Assembly: GCF_003710915.1 (NCBI RefSeq)
Contig: NZ_RHHR01000005.1
Coordinates: 1 to 40,955, forward strand
DNA length: 40,955 bases
Direction: 5' to 3'
From: Brevibacillus invocatus
GTDB lineage: Bacteria; Bacillota; Bacilli; Brevibacillales; Brevibacillaceae
The notes beneath the pieces are model-generated. The model was not told the DNA's origin, ran no database searches, and saw nothing but the letters and a program-made list of their open reading frames with translations. A program made the position numbers and the translations under genes. Position 1 is the first letter of the stretch, and each line of letters starts with the position of its first letter. This document shows, in pieces, positions 26,931 through 35,412 of the stretch.

Positions 26931-27230
26931 CTATTTTTTAAAAATACTTGCTCCTTGCAGTACGCGATAGGTTTTAAAAATTTCTTTGGCGATTTGCACG
27001 TTCCCCACCACCGTACCCAAATCCATGTTGCTTAGATTGGGTATCAACTGAAGTAAAGAAGGTTTTCTCGGTCTATTTTTTCTCCTCGTTTTTTTCCATT
27101 CCTGATGCAAATGTTCCAATGAAGCTGGATCTCTTTTCAATTGTCGTCGGGAGACTTTGTTCTCTTTTAGCCATTGCATGAATTCAGGTGTGAACCGCTC
27201 CTGATTCGCGATGAGCGATTGTTTTCTCAA
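26931..27230 (-). CDS. Small basic hypothetical protein
   Basis: 99-residue product, rich in Lys and Arg (K-K-T-R-R-K-N-R-P-R-K-P), with a helical C-terminal part containing N-M-D-L-G-T-V-V-G-N-V-Q-I-A-K. The start is TTG at 27230: AAGGAGG lies seven bases upstream on the minus strand, whereas the longer ATG reading to 27260 would put this site inside the gene. It has its own terminator. No signal peptide or membrane helix. Size, charge and setting would fit a spore-coat or sporulation protein, but I do not recognise the family. Confidence 0.65.
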   Translation of the reverse strand: MRKQSLIANQERFTPEFMQWLKENKVSRRQLKRDPASLEHLHQEWKKTRRKNRPRKPSLLQLIPNLSNMDLGTVVGNVQIAKEIFKTYRVLQGASIFKK

Positions 27231-27370
27231 GGATGTTCCTCCTTTCCCTGTTTGATGCAAACGAGCAGAAGGAACCTCACTTCCTCCTTGACGCAGACGC
27301 TAGAAATACTGTATGCCTTTTAAACTAGGTTCGCTTGTACGGTCGCCCAATAAGAAGGAGGGGGTTCGCA

Positions 27371-27472
27371 ATGAATAATGTGCGTATAGATAGCATCTCA
27401 CCCAAAGGACAAAGTCCATCAGAAAATGAAGCCAGTACATGTGCACAAAACAGAATACATGGATGGGGTTGA
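27371..27472 (+). CDS. Short ORF with strong ribosome binding site
   Basis: ATG 27371 follows a near-perfect AAGGAGGGGG (27355-27364). The 33-residue product (M-N-N-V-R-I-D-S-I-S-P-K-G-Q) is polar and stops 50 bases before the zinc-ribbon gene. It could be a genuine small protein or the surviving start of a longer gene. No family recognised. Confidence 0.4.
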   Translation: MNNVRIDSISPKGQSPSENEASTCAQNRIHGWG

Positions 27473-27522
27473 GAGTAATTTATTGTAGATTCATCACTTC
27501 AATGAAATGGAGGATACCTTGT

Positions 27523-28023
27523 ATGAGTTTTTTTGACAAGATGAAAAAGGGCGTTTCCGATGCCGGCTCAAAAGCGAAATCATTGGTCGAAGTCAATAAA
27601 TTCCGATTGAATATTCAATCGTTAGAAGCAGAAATTCAAGACCGCTACAAAAGGATTGGTCAAGCGGTATACCAGTCAACTTCAGATGAAATTGGATCAG
27701 AACCAGAGTTAGATCAAAAGACAAACGTGAGCATTGTTCAGCTCTGCCAGGAAATTCGCTTCAGGCAACAGGAAATCACTGCATTGAACAAAAAAATCCT
27801 CGAGTTGAATCACCAAAAAAGCTGCAACAAGTGCGGTAGATTGAATCAATTGGAGGTCAAATATTGTTCGGAGTGTGGCCATGAGTTTACACAGGTGGTC
27901 ACGATCGACATCGTAGCCGAACGAGCTGCTACGGAAAATGCCGATTTTACTTGCTCGAAATGTCAGGAGCCATTTGGTCAGAACGACCGATTTTGTGGAA
28001 AATGCGGAGCTTCACGCCAGTAG
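27523..28023 (+). CDS. Zinc-ribbon domain protein with N-terminal coiled coil
   Basis: 166-residue cytoplasmic protein. Residues 20-97 are a charged helical coiled coil. Two zinc-ribbon units follow: C101/C104 with C115/C118, and C144/C147 with C158/C161, both of the C-x2-C...C-G-x-C kind. ATG 27523 follows TGGAGGA; the 84 bases of open frame upstream lack a start signal. Such proteins are common, mostly uncharacterised, in Bacillota. A good terminator follows 22 bases later, so it is transcribed alone or with the 27371 ORF. Confidence 0.8.
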   Translation: MSFFDKMKKGVSDAGSKAKSLVEVNKFRLNIQSLEAEIQDRYKRIGQAVYQSTSDEIGSEPELDQKTNVSIVQLCQEIRFRQQEITALNKKILELNHQKSCNKCGRLNQLEVKYCSECGHEFTQVVTIDIVAERAATENADFTCSKCQEPFGQNDRFCGKCGASRQ

Positions 28024-28044
28024 GAAAGCTCGTAAATTTCCCTG

Positions 28045-28074
28045 CCCGCCAGTGAATCTATTGGCGGGTTTTTT
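28045..28074 (+). terminator. Terminator after the zinc-ribbon gene
   Basis: Seven-bp GC-rich stem (28045-28051 with 28062-28068), ten-base loop, six Ts. Confidence 0.9.
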
Positions 28075-28081
28075 CCTGTCT

Positions 28082-28420
28082 CTAGGAACAATTTCCGGAT
28101 ATATCAATGAGGAAATATTCGAGTTGTCGATTTTCGAGAATGGAGATATTCAAGCCGAAAGAATCTTTTGTGAACAGTGGACGAGGGATGAATATGGACT
28201 CCAAGAGGAACGTCTTCATGATGACTACTTGAGAGAAGCGTTGGATATCCGAACGGAGGAACTGGATGATTTCATAAGGATTATGAGTCCGGAAAAAGCC
28301 GTAGATAAGCTGTCGGAATACGTAGGAATGTCTATTTGGAGTGATTCGGAGTGGATACCGCACAACGAAAATCTCCGAAATCGATTTGGGAAATATGAAT
28401 TTCATTTTATCAACGCCTGA
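28082..28420 (+). pseudogene. Unidentified acidic protein fragment
   Basis: Directly after a terminator and without a start signal, this frame encodes about 110 acidic residues (E-L-S-I-F-E-N-G-D-I-Q-A-E-R, then A-V-D-K-L-S-E-Y-V-G) ending at TGA 28418-28420. The upstream continuation of the frame overlaps the zinc-ribbon gene and is not real. The same frame continues after the TGA into a SUKH-like C-terminus, so the two could be parts of one gene broken by a nonsense mutation, or two remnants side by side. The high acidity fits an immunity protein, but the family is not recognised. Confidence 0.45.
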
Positions 28421-28645
28421 GCTGTAGAGACACGGCTCCTTGCTTTAAATGGAGATTATGCAGAGTTAGATCCAGGGAGAAACGGCATCTCGGGACAAAT
28501 CTTTAAATATCACAACGGTATGAGTTATCAAGAGGTGATTGCAAACTCATTTGAAGAGTTCTCCGATGAAATTTTGAAGAGGCTCCAAGCCAAGCAATTT
28601 TTGTATACGGGGTCCCGTCAACATTTTAACGAAAATATACGCTAA
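28421..28645 (+). pseudogene. SMI1/KNR4 (SUKH) family C-terminal remnant
   Basis: 74 residues with the ending typical of SUKH proteins: L-L-A-L-N-G-D-Y-A-E-L-D-P-G-R-N-G, then G-Q-I-F-K-Y-H-N-G-M and V-I-A-N-S-F-E-E-F. SUKH domains are the commonest immunity proteins against bacterial polymorphic toxins and also occur in cell-wall regulators. The N-terminal half is lacking or is the preceding acidic fragment (same frame, one TGA between). No start codon with ribosome binding site. A dead immunity gene fits the effector-like gene at 15.5 kb, but the two are far apart. Confidence 0.6.
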
Positions 28646-28659
28646 GAACTATTCGACCG

Positions 28660-28690
28660 AAAAAATGCCGGTATCTGCTAAGGACCCGGC
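28660..28690 (-). terminator. Minus-strand terminator
   Basis: GCCGG and CCGGC pair; on the minus strand six Ts follow. It ends the coiled-coil remnant next to it. Confidence 0.55.
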
Positions 28691-28697
28691 TTATTAT

Positions 28698-28870
28698 TTA
28701 CTTGTTCAATTCCTCGATCTGCTGCTCGTATTCTTTTTCCTGCTTCTTTACTTCTTCTTCATGTTTCTTTCTGATGTGTTCGATCCGTCCACAAAGACTT
28801 GAAGTTTAGCAGTGGTTCCTTCATTTGCTTTTGTAAGCTTTTCCTGGAACTCGGTTCGGAGATGTAGGGG
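28698..28870 (-). pseudogene. Coiled-coil protein C-terminal remnant (frameshifted)
   Basis: Minus-strand frames give E-F-Q-E-K-L-T-K-A-N-E-G-T and, after a shift near 28790, R-I-E-H-I-R-K-K-H-E-E-E-V-K-K-Q-E-K-E, ending with a stop at 28698-28700 and a terminator. It is a strongly helical, charged tail of an unidentified protein. Upstream of about 28870 lies the end of the IS21 element, which may have cut the gene. Confidence 0.45.
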
Positions 28871-28906
28871 TAGTACCAGTGCCGCTAATATAATCCGCAA
28901 ATGTAT

Positions 28907-28957
28907 TTGGCAAGTACAAAATGTACCGTTTGGCAATTAAAAATGTACACTTGCCAA
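28907..28957. repeat. Terminal repeats of a degenerate IS21-type element
   Basis: TTGGCAAGTACA (28907-28918) and TGTACACTTGCCAA (28944-28957) are near-perfect inverted copies, with a further TTTGGCAA between them (28930-28937). Several short repeats near the end are typical of IS21-family elements. The other end was not found with confidence. Confidence 0.5.
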
Positions 28958-29002
28958 CCAGGGTATCATTGATTCATCAGTGAAGCCTTATGGCGAAAAC
29001 TA

Positions 29003-29902
29003 TCACGATTGAAAACAATCAAATCTCTGGCAACTGATCATAGAAGAACTGTATTTCAAAGCGGTTGGCCTCTTTGCCATCAAGGTCAGATAAGGTTGCC
29101 AGTCCATAGATCTCTTTGTCTCTCCATATAGTCTAGGATGGTTTACGATCACGTCATTCTCCTCGTTTAGAAGCGAGATTGTATCGAATGAGATCTTCGC
29201 TAGTACTGCTTGTCCTGCAAAGCGTGGTGAAGTAGAATATTGTTTTTGGTCAATACGGACGATTCCGTATTTATCAGCTTTGACCTGCTCGAACCGTACA
29301 CATTCATACGATTTGCCAGGCAGTTGGAGGAGACGCTCCTTGTCTTCCAGATAGAGTTCGGCAATCAAGGTATCCTTTTCATAATGGCAACGGTTCCGAT
29401 CCTCCAAGCTCCAATTCAAGGTCTTCATAATGGATTTCCGGCAATAGATGGTTATTACCTTCTTCACCGCAGGTGACAGGTTATCGAAACGGATTGTATG
29501 CGGCACGCCTTCAAGAAAGGTGAACATGTTCGTCAGTCCCTGTAGAAAGCATTCCCGGTTTTGGGAAGGGAAGACTTGAAACAGGAATGAATTGCTGTAA
29601 GGGAATGAGAGAACGAGGAAGGGCAAGATAATCTCTTTTCCCCGATGCTTAAATGGAGCTTCTCCGAAATCCACCTGAGCTGTTCCGGCCTTCGCCTCTA
29701 ATGGTAGGGCAGTGTCATTGCTCTCGTCCAATAAGACAGTTTTCCTTTTCGCCACATAGGCACGAACTGTACGGTCAGAACCCTGGAATCCATGTTCTGA
29801 AACGAGAAGAGTATAGATTCGCTTTGCGGTTCTTCTGAATTTCTTTTTCTTTCCCAAATCTTCAAGTAGCCATTGATCAACGATTGATTTAACCGGATCC
29901 AT
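29003..29902 (-). pseudogene. istA: IS21-family transposase IstA, truncated
   Basis: DDE transposase of IS21-like elements. Seen: R-T-A-K-R-I-Y-T-L-L, the first Asp region A-Q-V-D-F-G-E-A, the second R-F-D-N-L-S-P-A-V and the late Y-S-T-S-P-R-F-A-G-Q. The block between R-F-D-N and N-R-C-H-Y-E-K, which should hold the catalytic Glu, is short and scrambled, so the active site is incomplete. The N-terminal helix-turn-helix is missing. Near 29035 the frame shifts: F-Y-D-Q-L-P-E appears in another frame before a stop. The ATPase helper istB is absent. The element is dead. Confidence 0.85.
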
Positions 29903-30054
29903 TACTTTAGCTCGCCTTGTTTGTACAGTTTTTTTAATTTATGCAGCCCCTACAGGTCTGCAAAAATTAACTGCCATAACCTACATTTTTAGTCTGCCAT
30001 AAACACCGCAAGCGTATGTAATAACTGGAAATACCATTATTCTTTTCGGGTGTA

Positions 30055-30393
30055 CTATTTTAGAGATTTTGCAATTTTAATCATTTCTTCTTTAGACAGT
30101 CTAGAACTTACCATTTCAACATAAGTGCCTTTGTGAATCCAATGTAAATACCCACCACTAATATCTTTCACACCATTTCTGGTACCAACCCAAGCTTCGA
30201 AATGTCCTTCACAGTTATTTATTTGAACAAGTTCAGTATTGTCATGCCTCTTTTGGGATGAATCTAGTTCCTTAAATAAAGCTTTTTTCTGATTTAGAGA
30301 CATCATTAACTGGATGGTTTCTGCATGTATCACTGTTGCAATTGAGCTTAAAAAGATACATTGACTTAGAAAAAAAAACGATATGATCCTCAT
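30055..30393 (-). CDS. Small secreted protein
   Basis: 112 residues beginning with a Sec signal peptide (hydrophobic residues 4-22, likely cleavage after I-H-A). The C-terminal part (G-G-Y-L-H-W-I-H-K-G-T-Y-V-E-M, then S-K-E-E-M-I-K-I-A-K-S-L) resembles the ends of DUF4367-like domains, in which a strand pair is followed by a helix reading I-A-x-S-L. On the minus strand AGGGGTG lies about seven bases before the ATG. Function unknown. It may be a shortened version of a larger extracellular protein, because only the last repeat unit of that fold is visible. Confidence 0.6.
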   Translation of the reverse strand: MRIISFFFLSQCIFLSSIATVIHAETIQLMMSLNQKKALFKELDSSQKRHDNTELVQINNCEGHFEAWVGTRNGVKDISGGYLHWIHKGTYVEMVSSRLSKEEMIKIAKSLK

Positions 30394-30460
30394 GAATTCA
30401 CCCCTAGTTGTAAAGTAATAGTAGTTTTACTAAGGCACGGGAATTTTATTTTTACTATTA

Positions 30461-31070
30461 TTAAAGGTTGGAGATCTTGATCAGGTCAATATTGATTTGT
30501 ATGAAGAAGGTTATATATCACTGCATCTTTTTCAACAGGGAATTCATAGCGGTCAAAGTGCTGGTACAATATGGAAATTGTATGATACCCATGGAGACAT
30601 AGTGTGGAGTAAAACTATTGGTGAAGTTAACACCATGACTATTTACAATCTAGGGTATCATGAGGCAGGGTCGTATTCATTAATATGGCAATCAAGGACG
30701 AACAACGATACTGAAGGAGTATCCACATCTAAAACTGGCAGTTTTTTGAATCAAGAGGAAAAGTGGAAAGAAGAGACCCAGGATTACTACCGAAATATTC
30801 TGATGCAAGCCGACTATATCAATAGTGTCTATCAAACACCTTACCAGGGAGTTTGGCAGCTTGGAGAGAAAGACAAATTCTTGCTATCCAATTCAGACGG
30901 TATCTTGTTAGTTTACGATGAAGAAAACGAAGGCACCCCGAAATTTTTAAGTAAGCTCGCCGCAAAAAAAAGCGGATATTGACGATTATCGGTTAATTCG
31001 AATAAACGCATATGACTTACAGACCATTGCAGAGGAACAGCAGCAAGAATTGTACAATGACTATTTATAA
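30461..31070 (+). pseudogene. Unidentified protein lacking its N-terminus, frameshifted in an A run
   Basis: An open frame from 30461 has no start signal (TTG 30497 is only the first possible codon). It encodes beta-rich sequence with W-K-L-Y-D-T-H-G-D-I-V-W-S, then a helical tail. At eight As (30964-30971) the frame changes: the main frame stops four codons later, while the next frame continues A-D-I-D-D-Y-R-L-I-R-I-N-A-Y-D-L-Q-T-I-A-E to a stop at 31068-31070. No family recognised. Together with the small secreted gene facing away from it, this may be a leftover of an extracellular or signalling cluster. Confidence 0.5.
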
Positions 31071-31430
31071 ACAAAGAAAACTTTCAAGGCACAAGCCACT
31101 TCATGTGAGTGTGCTTTTCTGTCTAGATTTAAAGGGATTAGAAGGAGAATGGACAAGCGTATAGGCAAAGAGAAGTAACTGAATAATTGTAGAAGACGTA
31201 CATTAAACTTATTCTTTACAATATAATTCGCGTTTTCTAGTAAGAACAAGTGGACGAGAGGTAGCACTGAGATAAAACAAATGCGCATACACATTTAAGA
31301 ATCTATGACTTCAACCTACAAATGCCAAGGAGTGGAAGAACGTGGATCATGTTTGACAAATAGCACAAAGTCTGACTAGGGCAGTACCAGCGAAGCTGAT
31401 ACCACCCACAAAGTAAATCACAACCAAATA
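31071..31430. other. Intergenic region downstream of the ger operon
   Basis: No gene seen. At 31384-31402 lies an inverted repeat (GTACCAGC with GCTGATAC, one wobble) that could fold at the end of the minus-strand ger transcript, but no T run follows it, so it is only a weak terminator candidate. Confidence 0.35.
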
Positions 31431-32567
31431 TCAAGGTGAAAGTTTATACCTGCCAGCGTATACGATTTGTACATTAACGTTGATCGTTCGTAAGGAATCT
31501 TTGTTTAGTACAGTCCCAGATGCAATCCGCTTCCATTCATATGGGTTCCTGCGAAAAAGAGATTCCCCTAGATTATAAATATCTATTTTCTTTTCAAACG
31601 CGGTTTGATAGGTCTGCCTAATTTGATGTTCAATTTCTTTTTGAGCCAGTTGCGTGAGTTCTTGCTCCGTAATGTCTGCATGTAGCTCGTTTACTCCGGC
31701 CTTCACCTTAACGGAAATATCGAAATATGCTTTGTCATATTTAACCCTTGGTTTGACGTCATATTCGGGTTTTTCTGCGACGAGAACTGCAACAAGCTTG
31801 TTATCGGAAAACAAGTCAATGGACATCCTGATTGTGTGTTTATTCAGCCATGGCAATCCTTTTATTTCTTTGAGGCTCATGCGTGTGTAATAGTTGTCCG
31901 TATCGTATATTTGTATGCCAGAATATCTAAGCAGCTCATGCGGTTTTTGATTTTCCTTCCATTGATCCTTTCGAATAGATAATTCTGGTATATAGCTTGT
32001 CCTCGCCTTTTCGTTTGAATCCATTACAAATTTTTGCAGGCGGGTCGGAGCGAGGATAGAACGCTGCCGATAATTCTGTTCGGGGTTATGTAGAATCGAT
32101 GCTATTGGCGATAATCTGAAAAATGGAGTCGCAATTAAGACCTCGTCAAGGGGATCGCGCGTACTGAACACCCAAGCTAAGTACCTTATCTCACGATATC
32201 GGTCGATCAGTTCCAACACTTCACCGACTTTTCGTTCCTTCAATAACCTTTCGCTAAACAAGATTGCAGAGATTTGTCCCCAGTTTAACCTTTGTTGCGA
32301 AGTGCTGTATAAATCATTCGCTGCTTCTGTAAATGAGATACCTTTTCCTCTACCGATCCAGACCGGAGGCTGTTCCGCTTTCTGTTGTCCTTCCAGTTTT
32401 GCCACTGTCGAGAAATCGAGCAACTGCGCATAAATGATGTATTGACCTTCCGCATAGTCAATTCCAACAGCCGTTGCATAATTCACGTTTTGCACTTCGT
32501 ATTTGCTCCAACATCCGGTGAGAAGGAAGGGAAGCAGAAGAACTGCGGTAAATTTGTATGCGTTCAT
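31431..32567 (-). CDS. gerAC: Spore germination lipoprotein, GerAC family (Ger(x)C)
   Basis: 378-residue lipoprotein of a germinant receptor. The signal peptide ends in the lipobox L-L-T-G-C at residue 19, followed by W-S-K-Y-E-V, typical of Ger(x)C proteins (usually C-W-D/S-x-x-E). The core has A-V-G-I-D-Y near residue 35 and the family tail N-V-N-V-Q-I-V. GerC proteins sit on the outer face of the inner spore membrane together with the A and B subunits. The start overlaps the gerAA stop by four bases. The gene looks complete. Confidence 0.92.
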   Translation of the reverse strand: MNAYKFTAVLLLPFLLTGCWSKYEVQNVNYATAVGIDYAEGQYIIYAQLLDFSTVAKLEGQQKAEQPPVWIGRGKGISFTEAANDLYSTSQQRLNWGQISAILFSERLLKERKVGEVLELIDRYREIRYLAWVFSTRDPLDEVLIATPFFRLSPIASILHNPEQNYRQRSILAPTRLQKFVMDSNEKARTSYIPELSIRKDQWKENQKPHELLRYSGIQIYDTDNYYTRMSLKEIKGLPWLNKHTIRMSIDLFSDNKLVAVLVAEKPEYDVKPRVKYDKAYFDISVKVKAGVNELHADITEQELTQLAQKEIEHQIRQTYQTAFEKKIDIYNLGESLFRRNPYEWKRIASGTVLNKDSLRTINVNVQIVYAGRYKLSP

Positions 32568-34096
32568 TTCTGCTTATCCCCTTGGCTTGTAGAATCTTGA
32601 GTATTTAGCATGTCTGGCCGAGTTTTCCGCCATCTCCATGGTAATCGGAACAAGGCATTGGCGAAGTCTTCATATAGAGGCGAAACCGGTGCCAGGTAAG
32701 GCAAACCGCATGAACGCAAAGAGGCTAAATGAGTTGTCACGATAAACAAAGCAAGTAAAAAACCATAGATCCCCAAGATGGCAGACAAAGCGAACATGAA
32801 GAAGCGCAAAATGCTCATTGTCCCAGCCAGTGACTGGTTGGATAAAGTCGAACCGAACACTTGCGTAAGTGCTCCTATGACAACAATGCTAGGGGATAAA
32901 AATCCTGCGCGTATGGCCGCATCCCCTAATATGAGCCCTCCCACTACCGTAACTGTAGATCCTACCGCTGAAGGCAACCGAATACCGGCCTCCCGCAATA
33001 TTTCCAAAAAGATGAGCGCGAGAAACATTTCCTCTGCCACGCCAAGAGGAATGCCTAATCGGTTGATGCCAATTGTTGCAAGAAGGTAATAGGGCAACTG
33101 ATCCTGATGAAACGAAAGAATGGCAACCCAAAAACCGGGCAGCATGAGTGATACGGACAATCCGAGCAAACGAAGCGATTGTCCAAACGTAGCCGATAAA
33201 GCAGTAAAGTGGATGTCCTCTGGCGTTTTCAGGAGCAGGTACAAATTTGCTGGTGCGATCAATGCAGCCGGTGTACCATCCACAATCAGCGCTACACGTC
33301 CATTCATCATGCAGTTAACGGTAAAGTCTGGTCTTCCCGTATAGCCCATCAACGGAAACAAAGCTTTGGTCGGTTCCATAAACTCTTCCAGTTGAGTGGC
33401 GCTGAATGCTCCGTCAATGTGAAGGCGATCCAATTTAGTCTTGATATCTTGGACGATTTTCGGATCAACAATGTCTTGCATATAGAGAATTGCAATGGTT
33501 GTTTTTGTCCGGACACCTACTGTTTTCGTTTCGTATACCATGCTTGTTGACTTGATTCGTTTCCGAATTAACGCAACATTGACACCGAGTTCCTCAACAA
33601 AACCGTCTTTCGGCCCGCGAATAGAGACTTCGATATTGGATTCTTCGGGCTGGCGTGCCGGTTTTTTTGATATGTCGAGGGAGAACAAAGCGGTTAGTGT
33701 CGGAATAAACAAAAGCAGTTTTCCCTCAAAAATGTCCGTTTCGGATTTTTGCTCCCACTCCTCGAAAGAAATGATCTCAAGCTGTAATTGACACGACTCA
33801 AGAACTTCCTGATTCTTTTGAAAACCGTGATTTTCGTAAAACCGAGTCAAGTGAGGAAGCACCACATCCTGAATGAGTTGTTGGTTGTCACATAACCCAT
33901 CGCAATACAGTAAAACGATCCTTGATTGTTCGTCGCCAGCTACTAATTTATAGACATGATGCTTAACATCACGACACATCTGGAAACGTTGAAGAAGTGT
34001 TTGTTCATTAAGCGGTTGTGTATCAGGCGCCCCTTGTTGTGTCGACGATTTTGTTTCTCTTATCCATTTATTCTTGAAAAGATTTATCATCTTCAC
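32564..34096 (-). CDS. gerAA: Spore germination protein, GerAA family
   Basis: 510-residue A subunit. A soluble N-terminal domain of about 280 residues carries V-S-I-R-G-P-K-D-G-F-V-E and R-I-K-S-T-S-M, with V-G-V-R-T-K-T-T-I-A. The membrane part contains R-P-D-F-T-V-N-C-M-M-N-G-R-V-A-L-I-V-D-G-T-P, a family hallmark, P-L-G-V-A-E-E-M and four to five hydrophobic helices. GerA-type complexes act as nutrient-gated channels that start germination. Four-base overlaps with both neighbours show tight coupling. Intact, unlike the gerAA shard at 18.4 kb. Confidence 0.93.
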   Translation of the reverse strand: MKMINLFKNKWIRETKSSTQQGAPDTQPLNEQTLLQRFQMCRDVKHHVYKLVAGDEQSRIVLLYCDGLCDNQQLIQDVVLPHLTRFYENHGFQKNQEVLESCQLQLEIISFEEWEQKSETDIFEGKLLLFIPTLTALFSLDISKKPARQPEESNIEVSIRGPKDGFVEELGVNVALIRKRIKSTSMVYETKTVGVRTKTTIAILYMQDIVDPKIVQDIKTKLDRLHIDGAFSATQLEEFMEPTKALFPLMGYTGRPDFTVNCMMNGRVALIVDGTPAALIAPANLYLLLKTPEDIHFTALSATFGQSLRLLGLSVSLMLPGFWVAILSFHQDQLPYYLLATIGINRLGIPLGVAEEMFLALIFLEILREAGIRLPSAVGSTVTVVGGLILGDAAIRAGFLSPSIVVIGALTQVFGSTLSNQSLAGTMSILRFFMFALSAILGIYGFLLALFIVTTHLASLRSCGLPYLAPVSPLYEDFANALFRLPWRWRKTRPDMLNTQDSTSQGDKQK

Positions 34097-35169
34097 CTGC
34101 TCCTTTTACCCCATGTTGAAATAAATATTCGCGCGACGTATACGAGCATGACCCCAAGGGTAAAGACACAAAACGAAGGGAAGTAATATCGGCTGAGCAG
34201 ATCTTGAAAAAGCATATCGCTGATTGGCAATAATGTAACAACAAACATGAGTAAAGCGCCCAGAATCATAGGCAACCACTTATACTTTTGCAATTTCCAC
34301 AATTCGCTTAAGAGAAACAGCGAAAGCGAAACTCGAATGTACATACCGGATAACCATTGGTAAATCGAGAAAAAATCAACATGCTCCACATACTCGCCCA
34401 GTCGAACCATTCTCCATTGTTCGTAAGCGGGGTATCGTTGGTGTGCCGCTTCATCAGGGCCGTACATGGCAATTGAGCCCATCAAAGGGCCGAGTGTTAG
34501 CCCAGATAATATGATGCAAATAAGCATTAAGCTTTTGAAGCTCGGCCTCTTTGTTAACTTGTGCTGAAACAAGATCAGCACCATCAACTCCAACAATCCC
34601 CCAGCTGCGTAGGGAATACCTTTCCAAAGTGGAGGTGTCCCATTTTCGAGTAACGGAAAAAGCATGGTGTAGTCTTTAAACTGAAAGTTTGCAGCCATGA
34701 CTAGGTCACCTAGAATAACAACAAAAGGTAACAATATCCCGCTTAAAATCGCAATGGTGCGAATCCCTTGAAATGCCGCGAAGATACATCCGACAAGCGT
34801 TGTTCCTGCGAGAACAAGCAATGGAGATTGAGGCATATAAGTTGCAATTGTCCATGTTATAGTGTCCTTAAAGGAAATGAGCCCCATAAACCATACAAGT
34901 ACACTGTATAGGACAATCAAGGTTGCCGAGAGAAATCTTCCGAAATGTTGCTTTAACCAATCCCTAACATGCATTCCGTTCATGTTATTTAGAATATAGC
35001 TTAAAATGCCAACCCAAATTGGCGAAGCGATTAACACAAGAAGTACTACAAACCAGGCATCTCGCCCTGATGCACCGAGCAGTAACGGTATGATGATGAC
35101 GTGGTTCAGTAAACCGACAGAAAGTATTATGATCATGTATGACTGTAAAACTGAAATTTTCGGCATCAA
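34093..35169 (-). CDS. gerAB: Spore germination permease, GerAB family
   Basis: 358-residue membrane protein with about ten helices, of the APC superfamily; the B subunit binds the nutrient germinant. The N-terminus reads K-I-S-V-L-Q-S-Y-M-I-I-I-L-S, and the loop with Y-A-A-G-G-L-L-E-L lies in the second half. It is the first gene of the operon, preceded on the minus strand by AAGGTGA a few bases before the ATG. The order B-A-C differs from the gerA A-B-C order of B. subtilis. The operon promoter should lie in 35170-35400 and be forespore-specific (sigma-G) by analogy; I could not place a convincing -35/-10 pair. Confidence 0.93.
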   Translation of the reverse strand: MMPKISVLQSYMIIILSVGLLNHVIIIPLLLGASGRDAWFVVLLVLIASPIWVGILSYILNNMNGMHVRDWLKQHFGRFLSATLIVLYSVLVWFMGLISFKDTITWTIATYMPQSPLLVLAGTTLVGCIFAAFQGIRTIAILSGILLPFVVILGDLVMAANFQFKDYTMLFPLLENGTPPLWKGIPYAAGGLLELMVLILFQHKLTKRPSFKSLMLICIILSGLTLGPLMGSIAMYGPDEAAHQRYPAYEQWRMVRLGEYVEHVDFFSIYQWLSGMYIRVSLSLFLLSELWKLQKYKWLPMILGALLMFVVTLLPISDMLFQDLLSRYYFPSFCVFTLGVMLVYVARIFISTWGKRSR

Positions 35170-35412
35170 CTCACCTTACCCTGTAAAACACTAAATGGAA
35201 GCAGTACCTTTACTTTTCCCATCTTCATCATCTTTATCCCAAATTTCTCACTTCAGAACTTCCTTTCGAGAAAGTTCCGTCTTTGATTCGGAACATAGAA
35301 CTTCACAGCAATCACTCCCATATTGTCTAATTAAGTATGCATCGGTATACTAAATTTTTTGATTAAAATTCCGATTCTGACCATTTTAAGAACTTTACTC
35401 GGAGAGGATCAA

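Noticed and set aside
28907..28957. CRISPR-like short repeats
   Set aside because: Only two or three irregular, inverted copies exist, without equal spacers; they fit IS21 terminal repeats.
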